DNA of 64,000 nucleotides from Wyeomyia smithii. Taxonomy: Eukaryota > Arthropoda > Insecta > Diptera > Culicidae. This document shows positions 47,659 through 59,201 of the stretch, piece after piece (within the stretch, counting starts at the first letter, position 1; every line of letters starts with the position of its first letter). The position numbers and the translations under genes were made by a program. The notes below the pieces were generated by a model. The model was given only the letters and a program-made list of their open reading frames with translations. It did no database searches and was not told where the DNA came from. Location: positions 104,712,255 to 104,776,254 of the forward strand of contig NC_073695.1 in NCBI RefSeq assembly GCF_029784165.1. Direction: 5' to 3'.

Positions 47659-49481
47659 TGGGTCATTCCATACGAAGTGTACATGCTTTTTGGACACGAC
47701 CATCACAGATTTTGTTCAAAGTTGGGGAAATTATTCATCTGCTGTCTCTTTGGAAAAATCCCAATGTTGGTGTCAATTAGAATACCCACCGCTCTCTAGG
47801 ACCCCGCTCTTTATTGCAAAGCCGCGCAATTTTTGTCAAAAAGCTCTTTTTTTCTTTTTCTTACAATTCATAGACGTGAGATATCCGAATGATTCTGATA
47901 GATGATTTTTGAAGAAAATAAACCAAGGAATCCCAGATGGTCTCAAGGTACGATGCTGGCCTAACAAGCCAGTCGTCGTAGGTTCGAGTCTCGGTCTGGG
48001 AGAAACTGTTAGTGTCAGTAGGATCGTAGCGCTAGCCCCGCAATTGTCCTGTACACTAAACAGTCGGCTGCGAAGTCTGGGTATAAAAAAACAGAAGGAC
48101 AAATTCCGAGACGGAATGTAGCACCAAGGCTTTGCTTTTTTTAAACCAAGGAATCCAGAAAAAATATAAGTTTTGACCGGAAGTGTTGCCAGATAAATTA
48201 TTCTTGTATTTGAAAACTAAATTTACATTTTTCGGCAAATGCAGCCATTTTTATTTCAAATTTGATAATTTTTTATCGTGTTCCTTGGAAAATTTCACAT
48301 AAGAAACAACTATTATCCCGAGGTAATATGAGCCAATCTCGAGATATAACATTTTTACGAAAAAAGTTGTTAACTTCGTAATTATTTTATTTTACAATTT
48401 ATAGACGCAAGACACCCGAAAAAAGTCATAGGTGAATTTTGAAGAAAATAAACCAAAGAATCCAGAAAAATATTGTTTTTGACCGGAAGTGTTGCCAGAT
48501 AGATCATTTTTGTATTTTAAAATTAAATTTGCATTTTTCGACCAATGCAGCTAATCCTATTTTAAATTTGATGGTTTCATCGTGTTTTTCGGAAAATTAT
48601 ACGTAAGAAGCACTTACCACTCCTTGTTAATATGAGCCAATCTTGAGATATAACATTTTCACGCAAAATTAATTACGAAATTCAGAACTATTTTCGTAAA
48701 AATACTATATCTCGAGATTGGCTCATATTACCACGGGGTAATAAGTGTTTCTTACGTAAAATTTTTCAAGAAATACGATGAATTCATCAAATTTAAAATA
48801 AAATTAGCTGCATTTGCCGAAAAATGCAAATTTAGTTTTAAAATACAAAAATAATCTATCTGGCAACACTTTCGGTCAAAAACAATATTTTTTCTGGATT
48901 CCTTGGCTTATTTTCTTTAAAATTCACTTATCACTATTTTTCGGGTGTCTTACGTATATAAATTGTGAAAAAATTAATTACGAAGTTTGCAACTTTTTTC
49001 GTAAAAATGTCATATCTCGAAATTGGCTCATATTACCTCGGGATGATAGTTGTTTCTTATGTGAAATTTTCCAAGGAATACGATGAAATTATCAAATTTG
49101 AAATCAAATTGGTTGCATTTGCCGAAAAATGTAAATTTAGTTTTCAAATACAAAAATAATTTATCTGGCAACACTTCCGGTCAAAACTCATATCTTTCTG
49201 GATTTCTTGGTTTATTTTCTTCAAAAATCATCTATCAGTATTTTTCGGACATCTTACGTCTATGAATTGTAAGAAAAAGAAAAAAAAGATTTTGAACAAA
49301 AAATGCGTGACTTGGCAATAAACAGGGGGTCCCACAGAGCGGGGGGTATTGCAATCGACACCAAATTTGGGATTTTTCCAAAGTGACAGTAGATGAATAA
49401 TTCTCCCAACTTTGAGCAAAATCTGTGATGGTCGTGTCCAAGTTTGTGCTTTTTCGTGGTCACTTCGTATGGAATGACCCA
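47659..49481. mobile_element. 1.8 kb near-perfect palindromic (foldback) MITE with TA borders
   Basis: The left end TGGGTCATTCCATACGAAGT is inverted at the right end (ACTTCGTATGGAATGACCCA), with TA just outside each. The two halves are inverted copies almost throughout: the outer parts share 'gacacgaccatcacagattt' and 'tcttacaattcatagacg', and the inner parts hold two tandem units of about 300 bp per arm with 'ttgaccggaagtgttgcca' and 'atgagccaatctcgagata'. The centre is near 48680. The left arm is interrupted by a SINE. There is no transposase; frames inside are chance. Confidence 0.85.
47934..48142 (+). repeat. tRNA-derived SINE, family 1, full copy with target duplication
   Basis: This is the best copy of the family: head 'cagatggtctcaaggtacga', B box GGTTCGAGTCTC, body 'gtagcgctagccccgcaatt', tail 'gcaccaaggctttgc' and a T run. 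It is flanked by an exact 14-bp duplication, AAACCAAGGAATCC, at 47920-47933 and 48143-48156, showing LINE-machinery insertion into the palindromic element. Confidence 0.93.
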
Positions 49482-50184
49482 TATAGTTACCGCCATGGCT
49501 TAGAGTCAAGCTAAAAATGCCACACGCGAGGCACGAAATTTCAAAGAGCATGTTCAGGTACTTACATAAACTGTTGTTTATCAATATCTGAGCAGCGCAC
49601 AACATCTAGTGTGACATTCAGACAGAAGAGGAAAAGTAATTTGAGTGATATGGATTTTAGTTTGGGCCCTATGACTATATCAACTAGTATCGATCAAATG
49701 CGAACCCCAATCGAAATCTAACCCAAGGATATGATTGCTGTTTTCGCCCTCAATAAACATACATAAATAACGTTGATCGATTTCGTGAAATGTATTTTTT
49801 TTTCTTCGAGGAGCTGAAAAAGCCACTTCAGCATAGGGAGAATAGATTGGTAAACAAACATTTTGCTCCTGTTTTTCAACACCTTTAGGTCTTCAGGTTA
49901 TATACCTTTCTAGTTTTCAAAAAACCGAAAAAAAATTTATTGCATTATCTTCAAATACAACATCTTGAAAACATTTTCACAAATTTTCATAAAGATCTAA
50001 GCAATAGGGAGAAAGTTAGAGCGATTTGCAGCGCGCCTCGCCACGGCCGCACAAGCTAAACTTGAAACTTTACACGCGATTATCTCGTAATAGTGTTCTT
50101 CGAAAAATGACTTTACCGTGATTCTGATTGCGGAAAAACTACTGAACTGATTTCCTTCATCTTTTTTTTAATTTTCGTCATTAA

Positions 50185-50662
50185 CCCTTAAATGCGCACG
50201 ATGTTAAAAAATCATTCAAAAACATAAAATCTTTGTAGAACAGGTTAACTGCTCTAAAACTAATCAATATGCATAAAAAAGTTAAAATAAAAACACTGTG
50301 AATTTATCGCAGAATAAAGTCTAAACAATTACTTTTGTTAACAGTAACTTCATAATTGACCTTTTTTTAGTATAATTTCTGATAATTCAGACATTTTCAC
50401 TAACCACTAACCATATTTTAAAATTTATTTTCAAAGACAGTAAGCACCAGTCGGGAATCTCGCCATGTTTTTTTCGTTTCCGAGATTTTGACACTAAAAA
50501 TAAAAACAAAACATTCAAATACAGTACTTCCAGCTGTTAAGTTTTCTTCGGTAGAGTCTAGAGAGCTGTTCTAATGAATTATAATTCTAAAAAATACTAA
50601 AATACGTGTATTTCAAAATGTTTTAGTAGTGTTGTTTTAAAACAACATTGCGCATTTAAGGG
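50185..50662. mobile_element. piggyBac-type MITE with TTAA duplication
   Basis: The ends CCCTTAAATGCGCA and TGCGCATTTAAGGG are perfectly inverted, and each is bordered by TTAA (50181-50184 and 50663-50666). CCC/GGG termini with TTAA are diagnostic of the piggyBac superfamily. The 478-bp AT-rich interior has no transposase. Confidence 0.85.
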
Positions 50663-50671
50663 TTAAATTCG

Positions 50672-50832
50672 CCGGTCCTTGAACGATCGCTTTCTAAAAC
50701 ATACCGTTACATTTTGCCGCAACAAAAAAATTAATGCAATTTTGAGCGCTAAAAACGTACATTTTATGGGAAAAGCTTTCCCGTTTGCACTAAAAAAAAA
50801 TACTCATAAAAGCGATCGTTCAAGGACACGGC
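50672..50832. mobile_element. Inverted-repeat element, GTCCTTGAACGATCGCTTT ends
   Basis: TCCTTGAACGATCGCTTT near 50676 is inverted as AAAGCGATCGTTCAAGGA near 50812. A related sequence with 'atgatcgttcaaagacc' lies at about 61380-61620 in opposite orientation. The piggyBac-type MITE sits directly beside it. Confidence 0.6.
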
Positions 50833-51854
50833 ACAATTCTGAACTAACGAAATAATATGAGCTTTTTGAATTCAGTTGACCCGCTGAGTCTCTATCAGGA
50901 TCATCATTTCGGGGAAACGACCATTACTCCTGTAATAATTGGTATATCTTAACATCGAACGTATTTTTTTCTTGTTGATAAATTGTACGTTCAGAAAAAT
51001 ACCACTTTGATGCAATAAAAATGGTGCTATGCACTTAAAAATAAATTCAAGCTCCCCTCATTTTTCTCGATCAAAAAGGTATATAACCCCTTAATTTAAT
51101 TGAAAAAAAAAAAAACGTTGAAACTGGCCTATAATGTTTGAACCTTGTTCGAATATGTTAGTGGTCAGTTTAAAGGTCGAAATGCAATATTTGACATTTT
51201 TAGTATGTACACCAAAATTTGTATTTTTTTAAAGCGGATATTGATTACTCTTCGTGAAGTTTTGTAAGATCACCGCTAAGTAGTTGTTTATATACTCTGT
51301 ACATATAGCATGTAGTTTTGTGACAGGCAATTTAGTTTTATTAAACTAACGTGTTTTAAATTATTTGATTTCTTTAATGTTTCTAAATATTCAAAACATT
51401 TAAAGAATCGAAACTTTGAATCATATGTAGGTCATTTTTAAATAATTTTATTGAAGTTTTGTAAATCAACATGACGACCATATTCCAATTCTGATTAGTT
51501 TGGCATTTGGGAAAAAAATATTTAAAAATGAAACATGCCCTCGTCGTTGAGAATTTGATCGCAGCACGTACCACACGTTAAGTTTGCTTACTTTTCCCTC
51601 AAGTCGGCCTTTGTTTTATCACCAAACATGTGCCAGCCCAAAAGGGGCATTCGCGCAAGTATTCACAATTTTAATTACTGCTCGTTTGCTTTATTTTATT
51701 TTTGGCTCGTAAAATTTAGGGGAAATCATGGGGTGAACGGGCAGACGAAATAAAAATAAAAGATCTGTGAATCGGCGAGTGATTATTTACTTGCGGTCCC
51801 GCGCACTTATGATCATCGCGGCGTCATCGTTCAGAATTCTACGCCGTAGTGGTG

Positions 51855-52590
51855 ACGCGATGACTCCGAGGACGCATGGTGATTATTGACTGGGTCGTAA
51901 AGCAGACGCCAGGTTTTTGGTCAATAAACAGCATTTGCTGGCGGCATAAATACGGCTGGCTTTTACCGGAAAATCATTTTCGTGTTGATGTTTTCAATTT
52001 CAAATTTGCCCAATGAAAAATATATTGCCAAAATTTGCAACCGTTTGTCTGTGTTGTGATCCATTCGGGTATCATCAATCTCCCAGCGGGATTACCGTCC
52101 AACAATTCATTTTCCGCTCATTGATGACCTTGGCGAGGCAGACATTCCATTTGATACGACTGAATGGAGTCATCTTTACGTTCTGTGCGTGCTACACTCT
52201 ATGTTTACGACGTTTTTTGTGCCCATGAAATGATAACTTACTATGTCGCAATAATTTTCTAATATGGTGCCAATGGCTGTGCGTGATTTTTTGGGGTTTG
52301 TCTTCAGCATAGCTCTTTAAGTTCATGTTCATGATGACGACGGCGCCAACATTGACGCCTACTGGATTATGGGGCGACACTGAGTCTTTATGTTTTTGTA
52401 TGTCTGGCACATGACTAACGTAAGTTAGCGATTGCTGATAAATAAATGGTAATATTTTGTCAGTATATGGCTGGTAGTTGTGGTTTTACACGAACAAATT
52501 TCTTTTCGCGACTATGCTGAGGACGCTTGGTGATTAGTAGTAAGGCGGTAAAGTAGACGCCAGGTGTTTAATCAATAAAGTCTGTCTGGT
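51855..52590. repeat. Direct repeat pair, about 75 bp each
   Basis: The unit at 51855-51930 ('gaggacgcatggtgattatt', 'cgtaaagcagacgccagg', 'tcaataaa') recurs at 52512-52585 ('gaggacgcttggtgattagt', 'ggtaaagtagacgccagg', 'tcaataaa'). The interval is relatively GC-rich and carries no gene I can recognise. The AATAAA in each unit could be coincidental. Confidence 0.65.
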
Positions 52591-53291
52591 TTGGTGCATA
52601 TTGTTACGATTCTGACACCATTTAGTCCGCTTAAAAAGATACTATCAAGTGCGACTTTGGTTACATAGTACTTAAATTAAAAAAAGCATCAACAAAAAAT
52701 TACGAAGTATTTTCTACTCAAAGAAGCATACAAGTAGAAAGTAATACACACTGTCGACGAACAGTGATAAAATTGAAATTTATATTCATCTTCTATTTGG
52801 CAGTGGTTCAATTTTCGTAGTAGAGGAAGACAACTCTTTGAAACAAGTATGAAATACATATCCGCCCGGTCGTAAAATTGCAAAGACGCGTTCAAGATCA
52901 AGGCATGCACTTCCCGTTGTTCCTTATACGTTACGTTACGCAGTCAACTGTAATAAATTGGGCGCAGCTGAATGGATGTGCACCTAGCAAGTGTCAGAGT
53001 GGAATGCGAGAAAGAGAGGACATGTGTCTCCGTGACATTGCAATCATTTGTCTTTTGGTAGGAAAGGACCTGTTTTTATTTTTCACTAGGTATATGGTAT
53101 TGTTTTATGTGACGCAGTTAAGACTTTCTTAATGTATTGATTTATATTTGAATACAAAAGCAACTTTTGTATTATCCTCAGGGGGTTAAACATGCATAGA
53201 AAAATGCATATTTTTAAGTTTAATGATGATTATTTCTTATTTTCTCATACAACTTTTCGCATACCAACTCGCATTTGTATTTGCTGCTTAT

Positions 53292-53383
53292 CATGTGTAC
53301 TGTAAGTTGGAGTCGAAATATGTGTGAAGCAAACAGAAAACAAACATCCCGTATCAAAATGTAACACCACGGCTTTGCTTGAT
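53292..53383 (+). repeat. Old, diverged family 1 SINE tail
   Basis: 'gtgtactgtaagttggagtc' through 'aaaatgtaacaccacggctt' aligns by eye with the body and tail of the family 1 SINE. The head is missing. Confidence 0.55.
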
Positions 53384-56300
53384 ATATTCGAAGGCATTTT
53401 CCATTTGCTCTATGAATATGTGAATTGAGAGGGGTTAATTAGCAATATCAAATTAACAATTAATCACGCACTTCACAAATCAACCGCAAATACTCGGAAC
53501 CAAAACGGTATCGTTAATGGTCCTTTAAACGTACAACAAACTTCGGTGTACACATCCGATACGTAGCACATACCACTAAATCGACTATTATTTATGTTCT
53601 GACTGTTTCTTAATATTTGTATGGCAATTAGGATATATTTATGTGCTCCTCCTAACTGTTGCTAACATGGGCAGTTTTGGAAATGAAGATTTAGCAAACA
53701 TAGAACTGACTGAGTAATGTTTTTGACGTAACAAAAATGAAACTAAAAAACCTCTAACAATTAAAAAATATAAAACCTACCGTAGATCTGCCTAATAGCG
53801 AATGTACCTTTCAAAACATAACCACATATCAATAGTATCAGGATTACTTAAATAATGATGAGGTTCACCGGACACCAAGAAAACCATTGATTTCATGTTG
53901 AGTGATGTTAAGATATACATGAAATATTTAGCACCAATTGCGTATAACTCGAAATATATAGCAGAAATTCGCATCTTGACCACAAGTTTTGTTTGTTTTG
54001 AGATTGAATATGCCTGTTTTAAATGGTAATGGACACAAAAAAGATTTGAATACTCGTGTCTCAATTATATGCATGAGACTCAAACTCATTGCTAAAGCAA
54101 TAATGATTTATCGACTCGAAATCGAAAATCGAATAAGTTTAAAATTGTTACACATTCAACGGCTTTTCATGAAAATGACTGAGAGAAACTAATTTTGTTT
54201 ACAAAAAAAAAGATAATGTCAAGATAATAACCCTCAAACGTGTTTTATGTTCGTGACGTTACATACGTAACAAAGTTTTGTGAGTCCAATTCAGCTCGTT
54301 TTGGTGCTAAATAAAAAGTTGTCAGTTTTCAGCCACAGTTATAGAATATAAACACCAAACGAAACTCTATTTTGAGGCAACGCAATTAGAAAGTATTGAA
54401 AAGTTTTATATTTTGTGAATAATTTTTCTTATTTTTTCGTATATGTGAGCTTCCACACTTTCGCTGGGTTATCGCACAGGGTTTTTTTACAGCGCTATTG
54501 GCCAGAGTTCTTGAAAGTTGAGTGTTCCGGAAATATTTTGCTGTGATTGAACTGATTGAATGAATTGATAATCTTCATGTTTTAAATGATATAATATTTT
54601 AATGAAACAAAGTTTTAGTGTACATTTTTAAAAGTAAGTAATTAAATTTAAAGCTAGTCTTCTAGTTTTTCCGTAACCGTTTTCTGATTCTTGTCACTTT
54701 AATCTATGTGTAGTTTTTTGATAAACTACTACGAGGGTATCAATAATAATCTCAAATATGATTATAGATCCGCTGAGTTTCATACACGTATGAAATAGGT
54801 GGGTAATGTAGGGATTGGAATAGACTGTAAAAAAATTTCGACCGGACTAACCGTTAAGAAATACCAATGTGCATTATTTGAAACCCGCTCGTGTGATGCA
54901 TAAACCTCCACGCGCGTACATAACCGAATATTTGAATGAGGAAATAAATCCACCAAAATCAAGTTGAGAAAATCATGAATTGGCGCTTTCAAAATAGCAG
55001 ACATCTCTCCATAAAACGATAGATATTACAGCAGAATCATAATTCTGAATGTTTTCTGTATACTAATAATCAGCTGGTTTATCTATTTAACCAGAGAGAT
55101 GTCTACTCAAAAAAATGAAAAATCTGGATGCCAAGGCTTTGAATTTAGTGCGCAACACATTTTGTTTTGTGTCGTCAAATTAAACTATATCACTTGACAA
55201 AATGCACGTAACTATTAATTAGCTAACCAAATAGAACAATTATGTGCACTAACATACATTTGTTCTTTTACTCGTTGAAAAGAAAAAAAGGAAAATAAAA
55301 TAACATGAGCGATTTGTTTGAACCAAAAAAAAGAGATCGAAAATATCTAATGTTCGCGAAATCAAACAAAGCGGTTAGTAACTTGTGTGCCTGGCGAACA
55401 CACCCATTTCGCGAATCATTTTTAGTACACGCGTGAGCGACTGTGGTTTGGGATGATGGACGTGTTCTACAAAATGCTATTGACAATACCACTTTACCAA
55501 TTAGCGCTGAAATGTTGACATTCAACTGACAGGTATATTTACTTATCAATTTCGATGCATAAAATAATGTTAGAAACATACGAAATCACTCATGAATTAA
55601 AGCAGACAAAGAACTATTTGCAATGGTTATAATATATATGTATATATATTGCACAGAATCATTTAAATAAACCGACATTATTTTGAAAACATGTAATGTC
55701 ATAAAAATGTTTAGATATCAAAATTGTTTTCAGAAATCCACATTGAATAAGTTCATTCATTTTTTGTTTAGTCTACAATTCCTCAAATTTTGGTATTCCT
55801 AAACCCCGTTTTGCTTATATTAAAGTGGAATTCGCGACCTATCTAAAATAGCCTGGAATTCTTATTCAACAGATTATCCTGGTTTGCGCGGTTTGATTAT
55901 TATGGACATGGATGAATTATTATCATGCTACTGACATGCGTATGACAATTAAATAACCGCAAACAAATAAATTTTTTGGTTGAATTTATACTCGAGAGAT
56001 TTACTCAGAACTAAAAAAAACAGAGTGCGGTTTTTCAATGAATCACTCAAAACAAGCACGACTGTGCCGCCATAAAACGACATGAAAAGGGCACCCCGCT
56101 TCTCATAATCCGGTTTGAATGGTGAAGCACGATCCAAAACATCTCTCCTTCCGGAGGTAAAAATAACAAAACGCCAAAGCACTTTTGAGCTCGGCTGCTG
56201 CTAGCAGCGCCATGGCAGTGCCATAGGATATTTTAATATCTAGTTCAAGGAAGATCGACACAAGTGATATTCATCCCCAGCTCGTTGGCCGTACTCAGCG

Positions 56301-57890
56301 CCGGCTCCCACCGCTGGAATGTCACCCCCAATGGTGCAAATTTTCTTACTTTGGTTTCAAAATCTTTTGGAATTAATTTACGATGAAGTGATTAATGAGC
56401 GTGACACAGGGTGCAATATTCAGAGCATACACAACTGTTATATGTTAGTTTCGGTGCAAATATTTCCATCCATAATGAATGCTTTATATCGATAGTAGTT
56501 ATAGGACGTGTGATGTAAACTCCATGAGTTGCCACCCTGTGTTTATATACGGAGCATCGTACGAAGATTATGATAACGTGACCCCCCTGCAAAATTAAGT
56601 CGAATGAGTAGCATTTCGTGCCATCATCACTGTTTATGCGGGGAATATCGTGTGAATTCGAGCTCTAGAAGTGGAATACTTCAAGTACGGGTGAAATTTA
56701 CGAGCAAAAAACGCTTGAACTTGCACTCTTCCGTGGCTATCTGACAGAACGATTTGTGAAAACATTAAATTTGCTAGGCGAGAAATTTCAGACACGCTTG
56801 CTCTCGTTGAAATCGATATCAAGCAGTTTTTGTGTAGGACTACGTCTGTTCGTAAGGGTACGAATTTAGATTCCTCTCGCATCCCACGGGACGTTTTATA
56901 TGTAAGGTTTAATCCTCTTTTAGCTATGCAAAAACCGACACATATGTTCATGGATTATGCATCAATCGATTCCTATTTTTCAGATTTTTTTTTGGTATCA
57001 ACAGCACGACACGACTGCGAAATGAAAATGATACAGCAGCAATTTCATTCTTACTCTTTTTCATCTGATATTGAGTGTCACTCGTATCAATTGTCAGCGA
57101 AAATTATGTCAGTGAAATAAATGACATGTTTTAATAATTATCGAAGTTATTTGATCTGAGCCAATCCATTGCATGAAGTCGATGAAGTAGATAACCATTA
57201 ACATCATCAGCCGCATAAACATCGCTAAAGTAATACAGCGTCAGAATTATCACTGTCAACTGTTTGGAGCTGTAAATGATTTCCATTTTCAGCTCGTTCG
57301 TGTTGAAACTGATATTCGTAGTTTTCAGTTTCAGCTGAGTATCTATCACTGAAGGTAAAAATTCGCAACCCTCCTACACTGTGGACTTTCATATTTTCCC
57401 GGATTCGACCTCTGAACTCCTTTTATGCAGTAGCCATGCAATTTCAGATTGACCTCCGAATGCCGATAGCGTCCTTTCAAAACTGCAAAAACGATTCGAC
57501 GCTTAAATCCCGTCCAGCATGTCGGCCAAACAGGATCAAAACCGCACTACTATTTGCAGCAGGTCAACAGCTTTGTCAATATGAATGGCAAACTTCTAAA
57601 TCACGCTTTCGTTAGTATATCCGATTTTCTTCTCACCTTATTGTTACCAGCTGATAGTCATCATACACCTTTCATTTCATCGTCTGATGAGGGCGGCGGT
57701 GCATCTACCGCACTGGATGAGGTGTCTATATTGTCTACTTTTTTTTAATTGGCGGAAATTTTGCATAGATGTTTCCATGGGAAAAAGATGTCATTTTGTG
57801 TTATTGGTTGAATTTTTTTGAAAACACGACTCATTTTTGAGAAGCTATTTAAAAATGCTATTTCGGGAAGGTATTGATGATAAAACCTTT

Positions 57891-59021
57891 CAGCTGGTCT
57901 TAAGGTACAATGCTGGCCTAACAAGCCAGTCGTCGTGGGTTCGAGTACCGGTTCGGAAGAGACTGTTTTTTCCTGTTGGGTACATTTTCCACTGCGACCG
58001 GTTATTTGATCTATTGTTGCGGGCCCCGTTTGATGTAAGCCTCATCAGAGTGTCCTACCATTATTTGATTGAGTGGTTTCCACTTGCTGATTTCATAGGC
58101 ATCGTCCCAATAAGGTATTATTGAAAGAATAAAGTTCACTGCTTTATTTGGAGAAGTCATCCAAACATCTAATGGTTGTAATATGTTTTTATCAAAAAAT
58201 TGCTTCCTCTTTTGTAAGAGTGCTTCGCAGTCACATAGTAAATGTTCCGAGGTTTCTCTATCTAGGTTACAGAAGCGACAGGCATCATCTTGCAACTTAA
58301 ATATCCGCTACTATTAAATATCTGCTTTAAGTAATATTTGCTTGAGCAGTGACCCGTCACAAGGCCACTGAAGGTACAAAGATCTTTTTTGGAGATATTG
58401 AGTAGTTTTTGAGTTACAGCTTTGTTGGGTGATATAAATCTCATCGATTTTCGAACTATTTCATTTTTTTTCCAGATGATATTTATTATTGATTTTTCCC
58501 ACTTCTTGAGTTCGATTCTGAAGGCACATTCTGAGATCCCACAAAATGGTTCTGGTCCTATGAATGGTTGCGTTGATTCATTTCTCGCCAACAGATCTTT
58601 CATTCCTTTTAATACCAGAATGTCCAGGTACCCACAATAGGTTCACTTCACTATTTATAGCTGTATTTTAAAGTACAGGAAGCGGATTTCAGTGCTTTTA
58701 GAGCAGCTTGACTAATCGAAAAAAAATATATATTTTTATGTCTATAGTTGCGTCGTAAACAAACTATAGCGCATTCAATTATTGCCTGTATTTTTGCTTG
58801 AAACACAGTTGGTCATTCACCCATCGGTATAGATATGTTGACTCCGGGACCTGTTACCCCAGTCCCAACTCTATTGTTCAGGGAGAGACTGTTAGTGTCA
58901 GTAGGATCGTAGCGCTAGCCCCGCAATTGTCCTGTACACTAAAACAGTCGGCTGCGAAGTCTGTGTAAATAAAACAGAAGGTCGAGTTCCGAATCGGAAT
59001 GTAGCACCAAGGGTTTATTTT
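57891..59021 (+). repeat. Family 1 SINE split by a LINE insertion
   Basis: The SINE head is at 57891-57967, with B box GGTTCGAGTACC, and the body and tail at 58884-59021, from 'agagactgttagtgtcagta' to 'gtagcaccaagggt'. The sequence AGAGACTGTT occurs at both sides of the break (57958-57967 and 58884-58893), the target duplication of the inserted LINE. Confidence 0.88.
57968..58883 (-). pseudogene. 5'-truncated non-LTR retrotransposon: RNase H and carboxy-terminal region
   Basis: On the minus strand in shifting frames I read an RNase H domain (GTGVTGPGVNISIPMG, SQAALKALKSAS, WVPGHSGIK, NER), then FIGPEPFCGIS, a variable part, GHCSSKYYL, and the zinc-binding CRFCNLDRETSEHLLCDC (about 58230-58280). 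This order is the 3' end of I-clade-type LINEs that carry RNase H. Stops near the RNase H start and one frameshift disable it. The reverse transcriptase is missing through 5' truncation. A short T run on the plus strand at 57966-57971 is what remains of the poly(A) end. Confidence 0.88.
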
Positions 59022-59201
59022 CAAAGCCAACCCGGTTTGTTTGATTCGTGTGACGTCTTCGGAAAAGTTATAGATTGAATTTTGTCTTTCCAGAAAAAAA
59101 AAATATATATACACTCTAAAAAATCATTTTTTTTTTTGGAAAAAAAGCTACAAGAATAATTAAAAATTTTTTCGACAGTACAATTTCTACAACAAAAACC
59201 C

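Noticed and set aside
47941..48010. A tRNA gene, because of the tRNA-like head with a good B box
   Set aside because: The arms do not fold into a full cloverleaf and the unit continues into the SINE body shared with five other copies.
49228..49605. 125-codon minus-strand frame
   Set aside because: It spans the right arm of the palindromic element and is mirrored in the left arm, so it is repeat DNA.
53792..54064. A long-isoform Phactr exon on the minus strand
   Set aside because: No RPEL or KPWKWRKKK-like motif is present in the frame.
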